A stretch of 64,000 bases of DNA from Cyanoderma ruficeps (taxonomy: Eukaryota; Chordata; Aves; Passeriformes; Timaliidae), in assembly GCA_008694505.1 (NCBI GenBank), contig VZDJ01007753.1:28005643-28069642 (forward strand). Direction: 5' to 3'. Within the stretch, counting starts at the first letter, position 1, and the number at the start of each line of letters is the position of its first letter. A program made the position numbers and the translations under genes. Positions 52,901-64,000 of this stretch are shown here, piece after piece. Under the pieces are notes generated by a model, which did no database searches, was not told the DNA's origin, and saw only the letters and a program-made list of their open reading frames with translations.

Positions 52901-55090
52901 TATTGGCACTGCATAACACACGTGGCAGGAATAGTTTTCTCCTTCTACTAGTATGCTTCTCCATTCTGGTTTGCTTTCCATGTACAGTAACACTTACGTG
53001 TGAATTTATATAAAAACTAAAAAGAGTAGAGAATAAAAGGATATTCCAGAAACTAGAAACACAGCTATTCTTATTTTCATTTCTGCAACTAACATTAAGA
53101 AAAAAAACCCCTAACTTAAGCAAACTTTTGAGGTCATTTAATCACTTATACCTATATGAGAACAAATATTCAGAAAAAAAAAAGTCAGATAAAAAAGATT
53201 TTTAAAATATAAAATCATGAAGTTATTTAGCTTACAAAGAGAATATGGAACATCTCCTCTTATTATTTTTATTAAAAATCTGTGAAAATTATTTTGGAGG
53301 CAATATGGTATTTCCCGATTATATACAAAAGCATTATGGCAGATATAACATATACTAAGTGAATTTAACTTTAGCCATCTTCATGCCATAGCATTGTGTT
53401 ACAAGAGTAAAAATATGTGTCACAAGCAGATTTAACACCTCTAGATGACCTCTAATCAGAAATGTGACATGCTACTCAAATTCCATCTGTCAAATGGTGT
53501 AAATACAGGTAAGAAAATATAAATGTCATTAGAGGCACAAGTTATCTTCCTGGGAGAAGTTCTAGGATTTTATTTTTTGACAGCTTGTAATTTGGATATC
53601 TTCCAGTGTCAACAAAACCTGTTCAAGCATGATCTTACCTTGTTTTCACTACATCAAGGGGATGCATCAGGCAAATTTCTACAAGACCTATAAAAGAATA
53701 ACAAAGAAAGGCCTAATAAACATTTGTACAAATAGTACTTTAATTTTCATTGACTCCAACAGTTTTTGAAATTTGAAAAGGAAAGTAAAAACCTACACAT
53801 ATTGACGATACAGTACTCATACACAGATTAAACATGCTATTCTGTAATGTGTATAAACAATTGGGCTTTTTAAAAGTAGACAGTGCTGGCTGTTCATTAG
53901 AGTGAGGTAAGTAAGGACTTTAGCTATGCAATCAATTTAGTAGTTTTTGCTCAGTTTTCTGATTTAAAAACAGTGAGAACATTTGACTGGCATAATAAAT
54001 AAATACATAAAGTCTTGTTGAGAGTAGCAAAGGAAGGGAGTTCAGGTTGGTACCTGTTTCTTTGTCGTATAATTCCTAAGGACACTGCAGACCTGCACTG
54101 GTGCCTCAGAATAACTTGATGTTAAATGACAGCTGATTCTTGAGTATCTCAGCTGCAGCCTCACTGGTTCTTTGTCCTATCCTGCCCTGTGCTGATGCTG
54201 ATGTGTAGTCCTGGCTTTTCCCCTTCCTGCTCCACTGCTCATCATTAGCACCTAGATTCACATGATGGGACTTCCCACGTCCCTGAAGAGAGTGTGAATC
54301 TCAAAGGGCCAATGCCGAGGTAAAAGATCTGGAAGGTGCCAAATGCACCTGTCAACCCCACCTTCAAAGCTGGCTCTATTATTTTTCCACTCACCTGACA
54401 CCTGATGTAAAGTCCATACATAACCCAGGGAGAACTTTCTAGTTAAATTTTTAGGTTTGCCTACTCTACTTTCCATTTGGCATATCAGCCTCGTTCCAAA
54501 GAGCAAACAAACAGTAAAAAGATGTGTTTATCAGGACCACTCTAAAAATGTATTTTAGAGATCTGTCAATCTGAGGACACAATAAAAACTACTACACAAA
54601 TCTTACAGGACTTTGAAATGCCAAGAAAATACATACATATATGTCCTAGATAGTAATTACAATGTCTTTGAAATTTCTGTGCCCTGGTTTATTAGGACCC
54701 TTAAATGTCCACTCACACTTTTTACCTAGTGCAATAAATTTAATGCAACATCATGAAGAAACAGGTTGTGAAGACTATACTTATTACATTGTTTGACTGC
54801 ATTTATTTAATTTATTTATGATTTTTGTAAAAATAATTACAAAACTTTTGTAATAAAGAATGTGTCTTTTGGTGAATCAGAGCTAAGTTTCCAAAAATCT
54901 TGATTCAAGAAAGTTGATTCAAGTTGAAATATCTGCAAATTCCCTTCTCTATGTATAACATACATTCCCACTGAAAATATCACATGCTTATGTTCCACTA
55001 GATGCTCCCCTATTTCAGGTGTCACTGACTTAACTTCCACATCCTGTCCTCTTCCTTTAATGGCACACACCACAACTGAGCTGAGGTGTT
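46915..55090. other. Non-coding AT-rich DNA
   Basis: No gene recognised. Contents are an interrupted T-tract (50602-50629), many short A/T runs and unremarkable frames of 60-107 codons on both strands. A short ATG frame at 49287-49387 ends at a donor-like AAG/GTAAGA, but it is only 33 codons long and has no partner exon. Confidence 0.55.
50602..50629 (+). repeat. Interrupted poly(T) tract
   Basis: T7, C, T8, C and T11 run in sequence, then G. Simple homopolymer DNA. Confidence 0.9.
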
Positions 55091-55180
55091 ACTAAAGTTA
55101 ACAGTCTCTAATACAGTTAACAGTTAAACTGTTAAACTAACAGTTTAACAGTTAAACTAAAGTTAAGAGTCTCTAATACA
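55091..55180. repeat. Direct repeat (65-bp period) enclosing nested palindromes
   Basis: ACTAAAGTTAACAGTCTCTA with following ATACA (55091-55115) recurs at 55156-55180 with one base change (AAC to AAG), 24 of 25 identical. Between the copies lies a run of GTTAAC, CAGTTAAAC and GTTAAACT words. Within it AACTGTTAAACT (55127-55138) and AGTTTAACAGTT (55142-55153) are exact reverse complements with a 3-base spacer. CAGTTA, the core of MYB-type sites, occurs three times. It looks like a recent local duplication stimulated by a palindrome-prone sequence. Confidence 0.85.
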
Positions 55181-56489
55181 TGCTAGACTACTCAACTACT
55201 TTTTCTAAGAAAAGTATTGAAATTGAAACAAAGAGAAAAAACACAAATATTGCACACAAAAACTATTGAACTAATGGAATTTGCATTTTGGCCCTATTCT
55301 TTGGCAGACTTGACAGAGAAAAGCTCTTGGTGAGCTTCATGCAGGAACCAGGCTCTGCCTGAGTGGCACACATTGCAGTATGTGACTCGTATCAGAAACC
55401 TGAGCTTCTTTTCATTATTGAATATAATCTGAGGGAGACTTAAAGTTTCACATTTTGATTATTTTAGAACTAATAAGTTTAGTGTTTCAGGTAGAACAGG
55501 AAAATTTGGGATGTGGCTTAAAGTTTATATCAGAGAGCATTAAATTTCAAAACATTACCTACCTTCTATTTCAACTTTACGCAAACCTTCTGAGTAACAG
55601 ATACTTACTAAGTAAGCCTTTTAAACTGAAGCAGAGCATTAGCAGAGGGAGAATTTTCATTATAGTCAAAGGAGATGTGGCCAATAAATGCAATAGAGTT
55701 TTTAGCTCAGCCTATATTAAATACCTATATTTAAAAATAATAATTTATTTTTTGCTTGATACACTTTACATATTGACTATATATATTATTGCTAACTCTT
55801 AAATATTTATCCTAAGGAATACGAAGCTATTTATACAACAAGAAAGAATGGCAAAAGTTTTTGCACATGAACACAAGTAACTTTTGGAGATAGTAACTGA
55901 AGGAGGGTGTAAATCGCAATGCTAAAATTCTTCATTAAATGTATTTAACAGGAATTTACATTAAAATTTGTGATGATGTTAAAATGTTTAAATGGAGCTT
56001 GTAACGTAAAATGCTTGCTGTGAGTTCTAATTTAAAGAAACAATTTTTATTATTTTCTATCATTACACACTAATGCATAAAGATTGAAAAACATAAAATT
56101 TGCCAGACAGCCCCTGATCCCTACTTTTCTTCCGTTGAGTTTGAAGGACAGTATCAGGTTAAAATTTATGACCATTGTTTTGTTGTATTTTCTTTTCACT
56201 CCATGCAACATTGGTTTTTTTTCAGTTTTGGATAAAAGGAAGACAACATAGGTGATATCACCTAAAGGATATTAATATTAGTAGTAATGAGATTCATTAA
56301 AAATAATGCAATTTTTTCAATGAAAGCAAAAGCCGTCATTGTTATTTCTGTGCAGGTATATTTACTGCTGTAATTACTGTCCAAAAATTGCTTCTATTTT
56401 ACTAAAAAAAGATCATATCACATTTCACATAATGGAACTGTCCCAAAATCTATAAACTGCTTCAACAGCTGCCAACAGGTGCTTTGTGA

Positions 56490-56912
56490 GTGGAGCTGCA
56501 ACCGAGTATTTCAGTGCTGGCAGGGGGCATAGCCTATGAGTTTTTCCCTTTCCAACCACCCTCCTTTTCTAAGCTCTCTTTTTCCAACCTTCTCCTCCTC
56601 TCTCCATTTTTGATCTTCTATTCCATCTTATTTTGGCAGATAGAGCCTACAGTAGGGGGCCAAGCACGGGGCCAAGGGTTGTTCACCCTATTCTGTTTTT
56701 GCAGCATTAATGACCATTTTGGGAGAAAACTGCAGAGTGCCAGAATTTGGCTCTATTTTCTTGGTCCTTGTAGGATAATTTTTAATTCAGGCATTTTTCC
56801 AGCAACTGAATCAGATGAATTCCAAGGTCCTTGGCAAGAGCTTTGTTTTGATAACTTCAGGATTCTATTGGTTATCTGCCTTTCTCAGTCTTTCCTTTGT
56901 CTCATCATATAA
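56490..56912 (+). other. 140-codon open frame with two CTCF-like motifs
   Basis: The frame gives a 140-residue product, hydrophobic in parts (FSNLLLLSPFLIFYSILFW and RILLVICLSQSFLCLII). It has no recognised domain, and T-rich DNA is enough to create such hydrophobic runs. Within it, CAGTAGGGGGC (56650-56660) fits the central CTCF core CASYAGRKGGC at all 11 positions, and TGGCAGGGGGC (56518-56528) fits 9 of 11, both on the plus strand. CTCF binding is a plausible but unproven reading. I do not call the frame a gene. Confidence 0.25.
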
Positions 56913-58384
56913 TTACACACCAGCTTTTAAACGATTTATAGTTACTTGATTTCACCAGACCAAATTCTTCAAAAGACGCAGGGATTATGACACAGTTCTC
57001 CGAAGAGCACCAAAGGACTGCACACTGTGCAAGACACTAATGGAGCAGCTACAAACACAAGCTACATTTTTCCATCTACTATAGTAGTCATGCAAATCAT
57101 TACAACATCCTACTTGATAGCCTGCCCAGAAAGTGTGGTGGCCCTACTAAATTACAAGCACTCTGAGATGTGCTCAATAAAATAAAATATATTGCTCTTT
57201 CTTTAACTAGTGTTCATCAGCTTTGTGTTCATCAGCTAAATTCAATTAGCACTATGAAAGTCTAATTTACTAAACAGCTCTATCAGGGTGCAATATATCT
57301 TGTCACTCTGCAAAGACTACTGTTTACAAACTTTATTTCCATGATAACACAGTTAAAATAGTTACAGATACACCGTCTGAAAAAATACTCTAATCGTCCC
57401 ATTGGGTCTCCTCAGTGATGTCACATGCAAACTAACCCAGAGTGATTTATGATTGTCTAATTATGTTTAAAACAACTCAGATCCAACTAGCTGAACAAGA
57501 GCCCAAAGGAAATATAGGAAAGAACAATTACTGAGTCAGTCCAACACTTGTTGTCTTCTAGGTGGGAAACCATTCCCTGTGAAAACCAAATACTAACCAT
57601 AAAACAAGACATAATCAAAATCTGTGTGTTGAAGAAATAACCAGCTGTCATCATTGATGTGCTCTGAGCATACACAATTGGAATATCAAAAACCAAGAAG
57701 GGAGTTCAGAATTCTATTATGTACAACATTCTGCTCAGTAACTGAGCCCATGGAGGGAATAAAATGACAGAAAATGCTGACCCCTCAAACTGACCCTCCT
57801 CAGTAAAGCATTTTCCTTTTCCCAGCTAATATCTTCTGTCTTTAAATTGTTTCCCATTGTGGATTACATTACAATTCCCTTTACAAGATTCACACTTAAA
57901 ATTTCCAACTGGCAATCTTCACACACATCTCTTCAATGCAAACATTTTGGTGACTGGTGGCTATTTTGAGTTCCTTTGTTCCTTGTTGATCTATTCCGTC
58001 ATTCACACAAATCTTGTATCAATAATCATACATGACTTGAGAATACTATGACACTGTTTAAAATGTGCTGTAATTGTAGCAATCCATCCGGCAAAAGCTG
58101 AAAGTCTGAGTTTTCAGCAGCACAGGATTATAGCTCTCCTTATATCTGCAAGGGTCTCCATATTTCATCTATTTACTGCATAGGGAGAAAAAGAATGAAA
58201 TCTAGTAAACAGTTCTTGCAAAATAACACAGATAAAAACAGAACAATTTGGGCTTTGGAACTCCTTAGGAGAGGACTTATCCTTTTATCTTCAGCATTCC
58301 ATTAACCCCCAAAGCTATGAACTGAAAGGTGTGAAGTGCCTGTGATAGATACTGAATCGTTTCAAAGAAACACCCTGTGTTCAC

Positions 58385-58435
58385 GTATTATGCAGAGGTG
58401 AGCAGCTCACCCTCTACATGTTTTCTGCATAATAC
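58385..58435. repeat. Nested inverted repeat, possible cruciform
   Basis: GTATTATGCAGA (58385-58396) and TCTGCATAATAC (58424-58435) are exact reverse complements. Immediately inside the left arm lies a second perfect palindrome, GGTGAGC, A, GCTCACC (58397-58411), leaving a 12-base remainder before the right arm. The structure could fold as a stem carrying a side hairpin. It has no run of T after it and no adjacent gene. It does not resemble a standard microRNA precursor, because the outer stem is only 12 bp. Confidence 0.85.
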
Positions 58436-59756
58436 ACAATGCAGATTCAACACAGATTCAAGAGGTGTAGAGCATGATCCAGGTGTTAGTTCAGACAACC
58501 CCCTATAGTGTAGAAACCATTATGCACCCTCCTCCCCTTGTGTTACTCATTTCCCTGGAATAACAGAGTAACTGGAGAAACACAACAGACAGGAGACTGG
58601 TCATAGAAAATGTGGCAATAAACACATCAAGCACTGTATTTTGAATAGCTGGAACAGTTGATATTTATTTTGGCTTTTACATAGATTTAGTTACAATGTA
58701 CGAAGTGATCATAAATATTTTATGCCTAGTATGCCTTTCCTTCTGAGAATATAAGTCTGACAGAAAGAATCTCGTGTTGATCTTTGTATCCTAATAAAAA
58801 CAATGACAAATTCCTCTTCAATATGCTTTTCTGTTGGCTAAAACACTTCATTTGACAAGATGAAGCATGGACTCTCTTCCTGATTGTAAGAGCACTAAAC
58901 AATCAATGTCTGGAAAAGAGCATTCCTGCAGTCAATTCTGCACAGGTTAATTAATTGCTATCAGCTGTATAAAAATATATCTGACTTCATCTTCACAGAC
59001 ACATCAAGCTTTTACCTGTTCTGTAAGGATACACCTCTCTCAGAAAAGTCCACAAAATGTTAGGTTCATTGGGCAGCCAAGGCTCACTCCTTTCCTAGGG
59101 AAGCAGTCACGGACTCTGCCCTTCTCAATTGTAGTACATGTCAACTAGGCTCCAAGGAAAATTATACAAGAGCATCCACAGACTGTGCTGCAAGATCTAA
59201 CTCTTAGCCTTCACTTAAGAAAGTGACACCTATTCTAACTCTTGGCCATGATTCTATTTATTGATGTGTTATGGGATTAACTAATGGTACCCTGGAGCTC
59301 CTCACAAGCATTAATTAATGTTTTAGGTAAGGAGCCAAATCAATGCTTTCCTTAGAAAATGTGGAGAAATAAAAAGTTACTCCAAAAAGTGCTCCATAAC
59401 AGCAGCGCTGTATTCATGAGTCATTCTTCCTCCGAGACCTAGTCGACACGGAGAAAATACACTAGAAAACATGTTAATAAAACAAGTTGTTGAACATGAT
59501 TTTCCCCTTGGTGTAGACAAAGATGTCTGTGTTTAAAAATGTGTTGTCTGATCACAAGAGGATCCCAGGAGGAGCTGTTTGTTTACTGTCACATTTTAGA
59601 AGAAGTCTTTTGCATGTCTACAGGAGGAGGTGGGTCATGTTCGACTTCTTGTTAGGTAACAGTGTTCCTTAACAGATGTAACCTGTAGGTATAGCACTGC
59701 TATCTGGAATTGTTACCCCCAAAAGTGAGGTTGGGAACAGTGATCACCTGGATTTC

Positions 59757-59773
59757 AAAAAAAAAAAAAAAAA
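59757..59773 (+). repeat. Poly(A) tract of 17
   Basis: Seventeen A are followed by GAAAACC. The upstream sequence does not resemble a retrocopied mRNA or SINE, so I treat it as a homopolymer. Confidence 0.85.
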
Positions 59774-62700
59774 GAAAACCAAACCACCCTGAACTTCAGC
59801 AGCAGATGGAAATTTTTGTTGTTTGGTCTATACCATTTGTGCTGAAAGTGGTCAGTGTTCTTGAAGCTCTCTCCACAAAAGCAATTCAGCTCATTTTGAA
59901 ATAATAAGGGCTCCTTGGTTATATGGTATAGCAAACAAACATTTTAATCTTCAAGGTTTTAAATAAAGATTCCTCAAAGGCAGAAGAATTACATCCTAGA
60001 TGTGTGGAAGACAGGAGCTGGAAATGAGTGTTTCAGGCAGCATTTTGTCTAGGTCAGCTGTTGCTCAGCCATAATCCCCTTCAGCATCCAAGTCCCCATA
60101 CACAGACCTAGCTAGAAACATGCTGATGCTCAATGCTCACATCAGAAAGTTCAAATTGCTCATCTTTGGTGCTCATAATTGTTCTCAGTATCTGCTGAAT
60201 TTCACTGCTTCCTGCCCAGCTAAAGAGAACATTATTACCACATGGGAAACTGTTCAGTTCTATTGCAAATATAAAACAAATGTAATTGTAGTCTATTATT
60301 TTTGTTGAGCTTGAAAATTGTGTTACAGCAATTAAGTGAATAAAGACAGAGAAAATGGTATGCATCTTCTTAAATAGTTACACTCTGAATAAAAGATACT
60401 CAAACTCAAATTATGATCTATACCTGGGCACATGTACACAAAGCTTTATACCTTTAGAAGGGCAAATTCCACCTTGAGATAATACATGCATATACAAGTA
60501 CTGAGAGGTTGTTATAGTAATGATAAAACGATATTCGAAATTCAACATTTGTCAATAAGGAACACATTGAGAAAGTATTTGTCTTGCCTCTCGGACTTTG
60601 TTGGAAAAATGAAAAAAATAACCCCCCCCTTGAGATTATTCTTATATTTTAGCTCCTTTTTTCTGACTTATTTTTATTGCATCTTTAGATTTGTGACAAA
60701 TGGTTCTATCAAGCAATCATAATTCCCTTTCACAGTAGTTCTACCATCCTATAGACATTTTTCAGTCTAACACACAGCCAAGCTGACACCCTTTGATTCA
60801 ATGTGAGTGGGATGGTTCATATGTAGGCTCACCAAAACCATGGGTTCTCAATCAACGTCTACCTAACCTACATTTAAGAGAATTCTGCAATATGTTATCA
60901 ATGTATTTCTTGCCTCCAGGGTAAAAATATCTAGCTTTAATGTTCAAAGTATGTATGCAAACTGCTCGAAATTTAGCACAATTTTTATAAATGTTTGCTT
61001 TCTGCAACATCCAAGGCACAGTCAAATCAGGAAATTATGCTCATGCTGCCAGCAATAACCACATCTTTATACCTACTGTTGCCTAGAATACAGCTCTGTG
61101 AATGTCAACATGCTTCACTTAAACTGCTCAATGCTCATTTATGATCTCTAAATATTGAGTAAAAACAAAGGCCATCTTCCAGTTTAATTTGATTTTTTAT
61201 TGCTGCGTACTTCAAAACGAAAAAATTAAGTCCTTGTTTCACAGACCTACCAGCTTGATTAACTTCATGCCCATGGCTTGACAGATACTTATATCTGCCA
61301 TTAGAGAAATCTATGACAATTTGGAGGATGATGTTAATTTTAAATTATGCATAGTTAAATATGTTCATAGTAACACTAGCAGGAATTGTCAAATCAGCCA
61401 GCAAAAATCAGTGTCTCATAGCAAAGAATCTACTAGGGCTACATGTCTTTGAAAGAAAGGTTCTTCCAGACTCCAATAGCATATACTGCTTTCACAGGGA
61501 TGCAGCTCCATCTGCACTACTCACACAGAGCCTTTCTGAGGAAAAATGCTAGGTAGAAATGTTCTTCGTATGGTAAGACCCACAAAATTTGCATTTATGA
61601 CATAATCAAAAATACAGTTAGAATTCTAGACTTTTCACACATTTTTCACACACTGATTTTAAATACCAAAGCTGTTCCAAAGCGAGGCTCACCAAAGTGA
61701 GGCTAAATATCACGGAGGGTTTGATCATGCAGTCAAACAAGGTGACATTTAGGTACTGACACAAAATATAATAGAGCAAAACACAGCACGCAACATTTAA
61801 AAAAGCAAGTATTTTCTTCAAATTCTTAAATTTTATTGAGGCTGTATAGCATGAATCACCAGAATTTATCATTTAGAATGTCACAGGGATTAGATTCATT
61901 TTAACTACCATTTAAATTCCTATTTAAAAATAGTAATAAAACATTAAGATAGCAAACAATTTAAAAAAAATACACTGAGTTGTATTCACAAATACTTCTG
62001 TGCAAAGTTGCTTTTTCCAAAATGACTAGCTATAAAGAGTTGTTTATATTTTTTCTTTAGTTAGTCTTTTTGATGCTATATTAGCACTAAAACTTTGCAT
62101 TATAAAATAAACACTTGCAGTTTACAAACTTCAGTGTCTGAGTCTCTAGATACAAATGAAAGGCTATATATTGTGCAAATTCTCCATAAATTTTTCAGCA
62201 AGAATTACAGGCTATTATGTCACTCAGATATGACATATTCTTTCCTTCATGTGTGTCTGAAATGGAAGTTTTTTAAACCATGACTGAAGGGACCACTGAG
62301 GTCAGTGCTAGGTCACATGATGTTTGTGTCACTACAGCTTCAGGTATTTCCATGCATATTGAATCAATATTCCTGCAACAAAAATGTGTAACTGATATTT
62401 TTGTTGCTACTAAAAGTAAAATGCTTCTCAGTAAACTTGTTTTCATAAGAAGTTTGCCCATTCATACGTCCCAGAGCTGTTGTAATCTTCATTGCTAATG
62501 CTGATCTAAGAGCATGGACATTATTTTATTTCTTGACACATTTAAAGTTCTCTAATGAATAAAGCAAACAGCTTATGGCTGCTTGGACTGTCACTCGATT
62601 GCCCCGGAGGGTTTTAATGTCTTTAAAATAGGCCTCCTAGTTTGTATTTAACTACCTTGCCCACAGAGGTCTGAGGGGTAGAGCAGATCAAAGATGTGCT

Positions 62701-63599
62701 GGCAACATAAAAAGCAGCTGTCCTTCATTTACCTTTAATTAGCTACATCTGACCAGATTCTTTATGGCCTCTTTGTCACACATTCAACAGTCTATAAGCC
62801 TTCTGACCTGTCCTTAAGGACTCTACCATAACAAGAGTTTCAACAAAATACAAATTAAAAATATGAGATACAGATCTTTGAAAAAACATTTGGTCTCACT
62901 ATAGAAATATTACCTGAGGCATTAGTATTTTGGATTTATCTGCAAAATTGCTCAGAATTTTGCATGTCAAAATAGAATCACCCCTGAGCTAAGATTAGCT
63001 ATTTATGGTTCTCTGTGTACTACTCAACATTGCAGTGAATAAATTTCACACAAGGATTCCTACAGAGAATGGAAAGCCATGCACGTGCTTCTTGGCTAGA
63101 ACACAAAGCTGGTCTTGCAGGAGCTGTGGCACTCACTGTAAAGGAAGGCACATATCTGCTTCCCCCACAGTCTTCCTTTTTTACCTCTACTTTGCACAGA
63201 ATGCACACCAATATCCAGTAGGATTCTGAAAGGTCTGCTGCGGCTGCAGGATCAGTAAGCAGTGCATGCACATTTCAGCCTTGTAGTCGGGGTGCACTGA
63301 AAGGTTGTATCATCAAACTAAGGCCCTTATGGAATTAAAAAAGCTGTTTAACACAGCAGCTGGAGTGTATGCTAAATGACTCAAGTTATTGGTACTTGAT
63401 CACACAGGTAATTATATTAGCACACTGAGATGGACATTTTCAAATTACCTGGGTTTTGGGTTAGGTCCTTTCACAAAGGATTAGCTAATAAAAGAAAAAT
63501 ATACAAAAGATACATACAAAGTAGAAGAGTTTCAAAAATTGATTCTGTTGTCTAAACTATCCCTTTTTATCTTTGTCTGTATGTAAAAAACAATTTATA

Positions 63600-63622
63600 A
63601 TCTTCTTCTTTTTTTTTTTCAG
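63600..63622 (+). promoter_or_regulatory. Candidate 3' splice acceptor
   Basis: A nearly pure pyrimidine tract (TCTTCTTC then 11 T, then CAG) ends in AG at 63621-63622, with no competing AG inside the tract. A branch-point-like CTAAAC lies about 65-70 bases upstream (near 63552), somewhat farther than usual. By sight it is the strongest acceptor in the window that also leads into a long open frame. Confidence 0.45.
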
Positions 63623-63850
63623 AATTCCAACCTTTCAGGCTTCCCTAGGAAACTTTTAGTCAATCACATCTTCAGCCAAGTTGGCACGCTGTCCAAGGAA
63701 TTTGTGATGAGGTACACAAACAACAAAATAACCTGCCTCAATGAATACACATCAGCTAGCAGGTGTGGCTGGAAGCCTTATTCTTCAAGGAAAGACTCTA
63801 CTATGAGCAGTATACAGAAGCAACTTTCTCCCCAAGACTACGAAGCTTGA
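63623..63850 (+). CDS. Candidate terminal coding exon (partial gene), product unknown
   Basis: Directly after the acceptor one frame stays open for 75 codons to TGA (63848-63850), while the other two frames stop within 13 codons. The first in-frame ATG is at codon 29, so the segment would be coding only as a spliced 3'-terminal exon in phase 0. The peptide starts NSNLSGFPRKLLVNH, continues through KEFVMRYTNNKITCLNEY and ends QKQLSPQDYEA. It is mixed and hydrophilic, with two cysteines (38 and 48), an N-x-S sequon at residue 3 and a Ser/Lys-rich patch (residues 54-63, SSRKDSTMSS), like a soluble or cytoplasmic tail. Its third codon positions are noticeably richer in C and T than the flanking DNA. 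I cannot name the protein. No upstream exon is recognised and no AATAAA appears before the window ends. A chance frame is the alternative. Confidence 0.35.
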   Translation, partial: NSNLSGFPRKLLVNHIFSQVGTLSKEFVMRYTNNKITCLNEYTSASRCGWKPYSSRKDSTMSSIQKQLSPQDYEA

Positions 63851-64000
63851 GGGATTACTGTTACACCTTGACCATACTCTCATAAAGTTCTTTTCTAGTA
63901 CAGAGTGTACATGTACTGTACATAGTGCTTGACCCAGTGTAAAGCTGGCAGACTTATTCATCATTTATTACAAAGGCATGTATCTTTCCTCTCTCTTTTA
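63851..64000. other. Possible 3' UTR of the candidate exon, or non-coding DNA
   Basis: If the preceding exon is real, this is the beginning of its 3' untranslated region. No AATAAA or ATTAAA is present before the window edge. It contains a small palindrome-rich word, GTGTACATGTACTGTACAT (63906-63924), and ends in pyrimidine-rich DNA. Confidence 0.3.

Larger units (their letters stand above)
55181..63599. other. Non-coding DNA up to the candidate exon
   Basis: No exon recognised before 63600. Contents are the open frame and CTCF-like motifs at 56490-56912, a short tandem repeat of TGTTCATCAGCT (57211-57222 and 57226-57237), the nested inverted repeat at 58385-58435 and an A-tract at 59757. 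The segments 58920-59010 and 62500-62790 have homeodomain-type cores (TTAATTAATT, TTTAATTAGC), few simple repeats and a conserved-element look. If the exon at 63623 is real, at least the last part of this stretch is intron. Confidence 0.5.

Noticed and set aside
59757..59773. Poly(A) tail of a processed pseudogene or retrocopy
   Set aside because: The preceding sequence has no recognisable mRNA or SINE body, and no target duplication is visible.

Overview
The window looks like AT-rich vertebrate nuclear DNA, most likely from a songbird or other passerine. There are no operons, ribosome-binding sites or dense genes. The nearly complete absence of long open frames, the scattered A/T tracts and microsatellites, and sparse avian-type retroelements support this reading. 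Three retroelement remnants carry the argument: a CR1 LINE 3'-end fragment (about 9613-9700), a decayed solo LTR of an avian endogenous retrovirus on the minus strand (about 33613-34165), and a short SINE on the minus strand (46796-46914). The SINE has a tRNA-Ile-derived head and a CR1-like tail, the architecture known for the passerine family TguSINE1. Family assignments come from recognising the sequences, not from a search.

Layout: 1-9600 is unremarkable non-coding DNA with one GC-richer patch (about 2090-2400) and an A-tract holding the only undetermined base (6863). From 9613 to 13380 there is the CR1 fragment and more non-coding DNA. At 13388-14100 lies the longest open frame of the window (231 codons), in a GC-richer patch and without recognisable homology. 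From 14100 to 33600 there is non-coding DNA with small repeats and palindromes. The solo LTR follows. From 34170 to 63600 there is non-coding DNA with a 15-bp minisatellite (37411-37470), a long CTTT microsatellite (44113-44198), the SINE, a direct repeat plus palindrome cluster (55091-55180), a nested inverted repeat (58385-58435) and two CTCF-like motifs (about 56517-56660).

The only segment that resembles a real coding exon is at the right edge. A strong polypyrimidine tract and CAG acceptor (63600-63622) leads directly into a 75-codon open frame ending in TGA (63623-63850). I read it as a candidate terminal exon of a plus-strand gene whose other exons are not recognised here. If so, much of the window could be a large intron of that gene. 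Otherwise the window is a gene desert. I found no rRNA gene, functional tRNA gene, CRISPR array or intact mobile element. No undescribed multi-gene system is visible.
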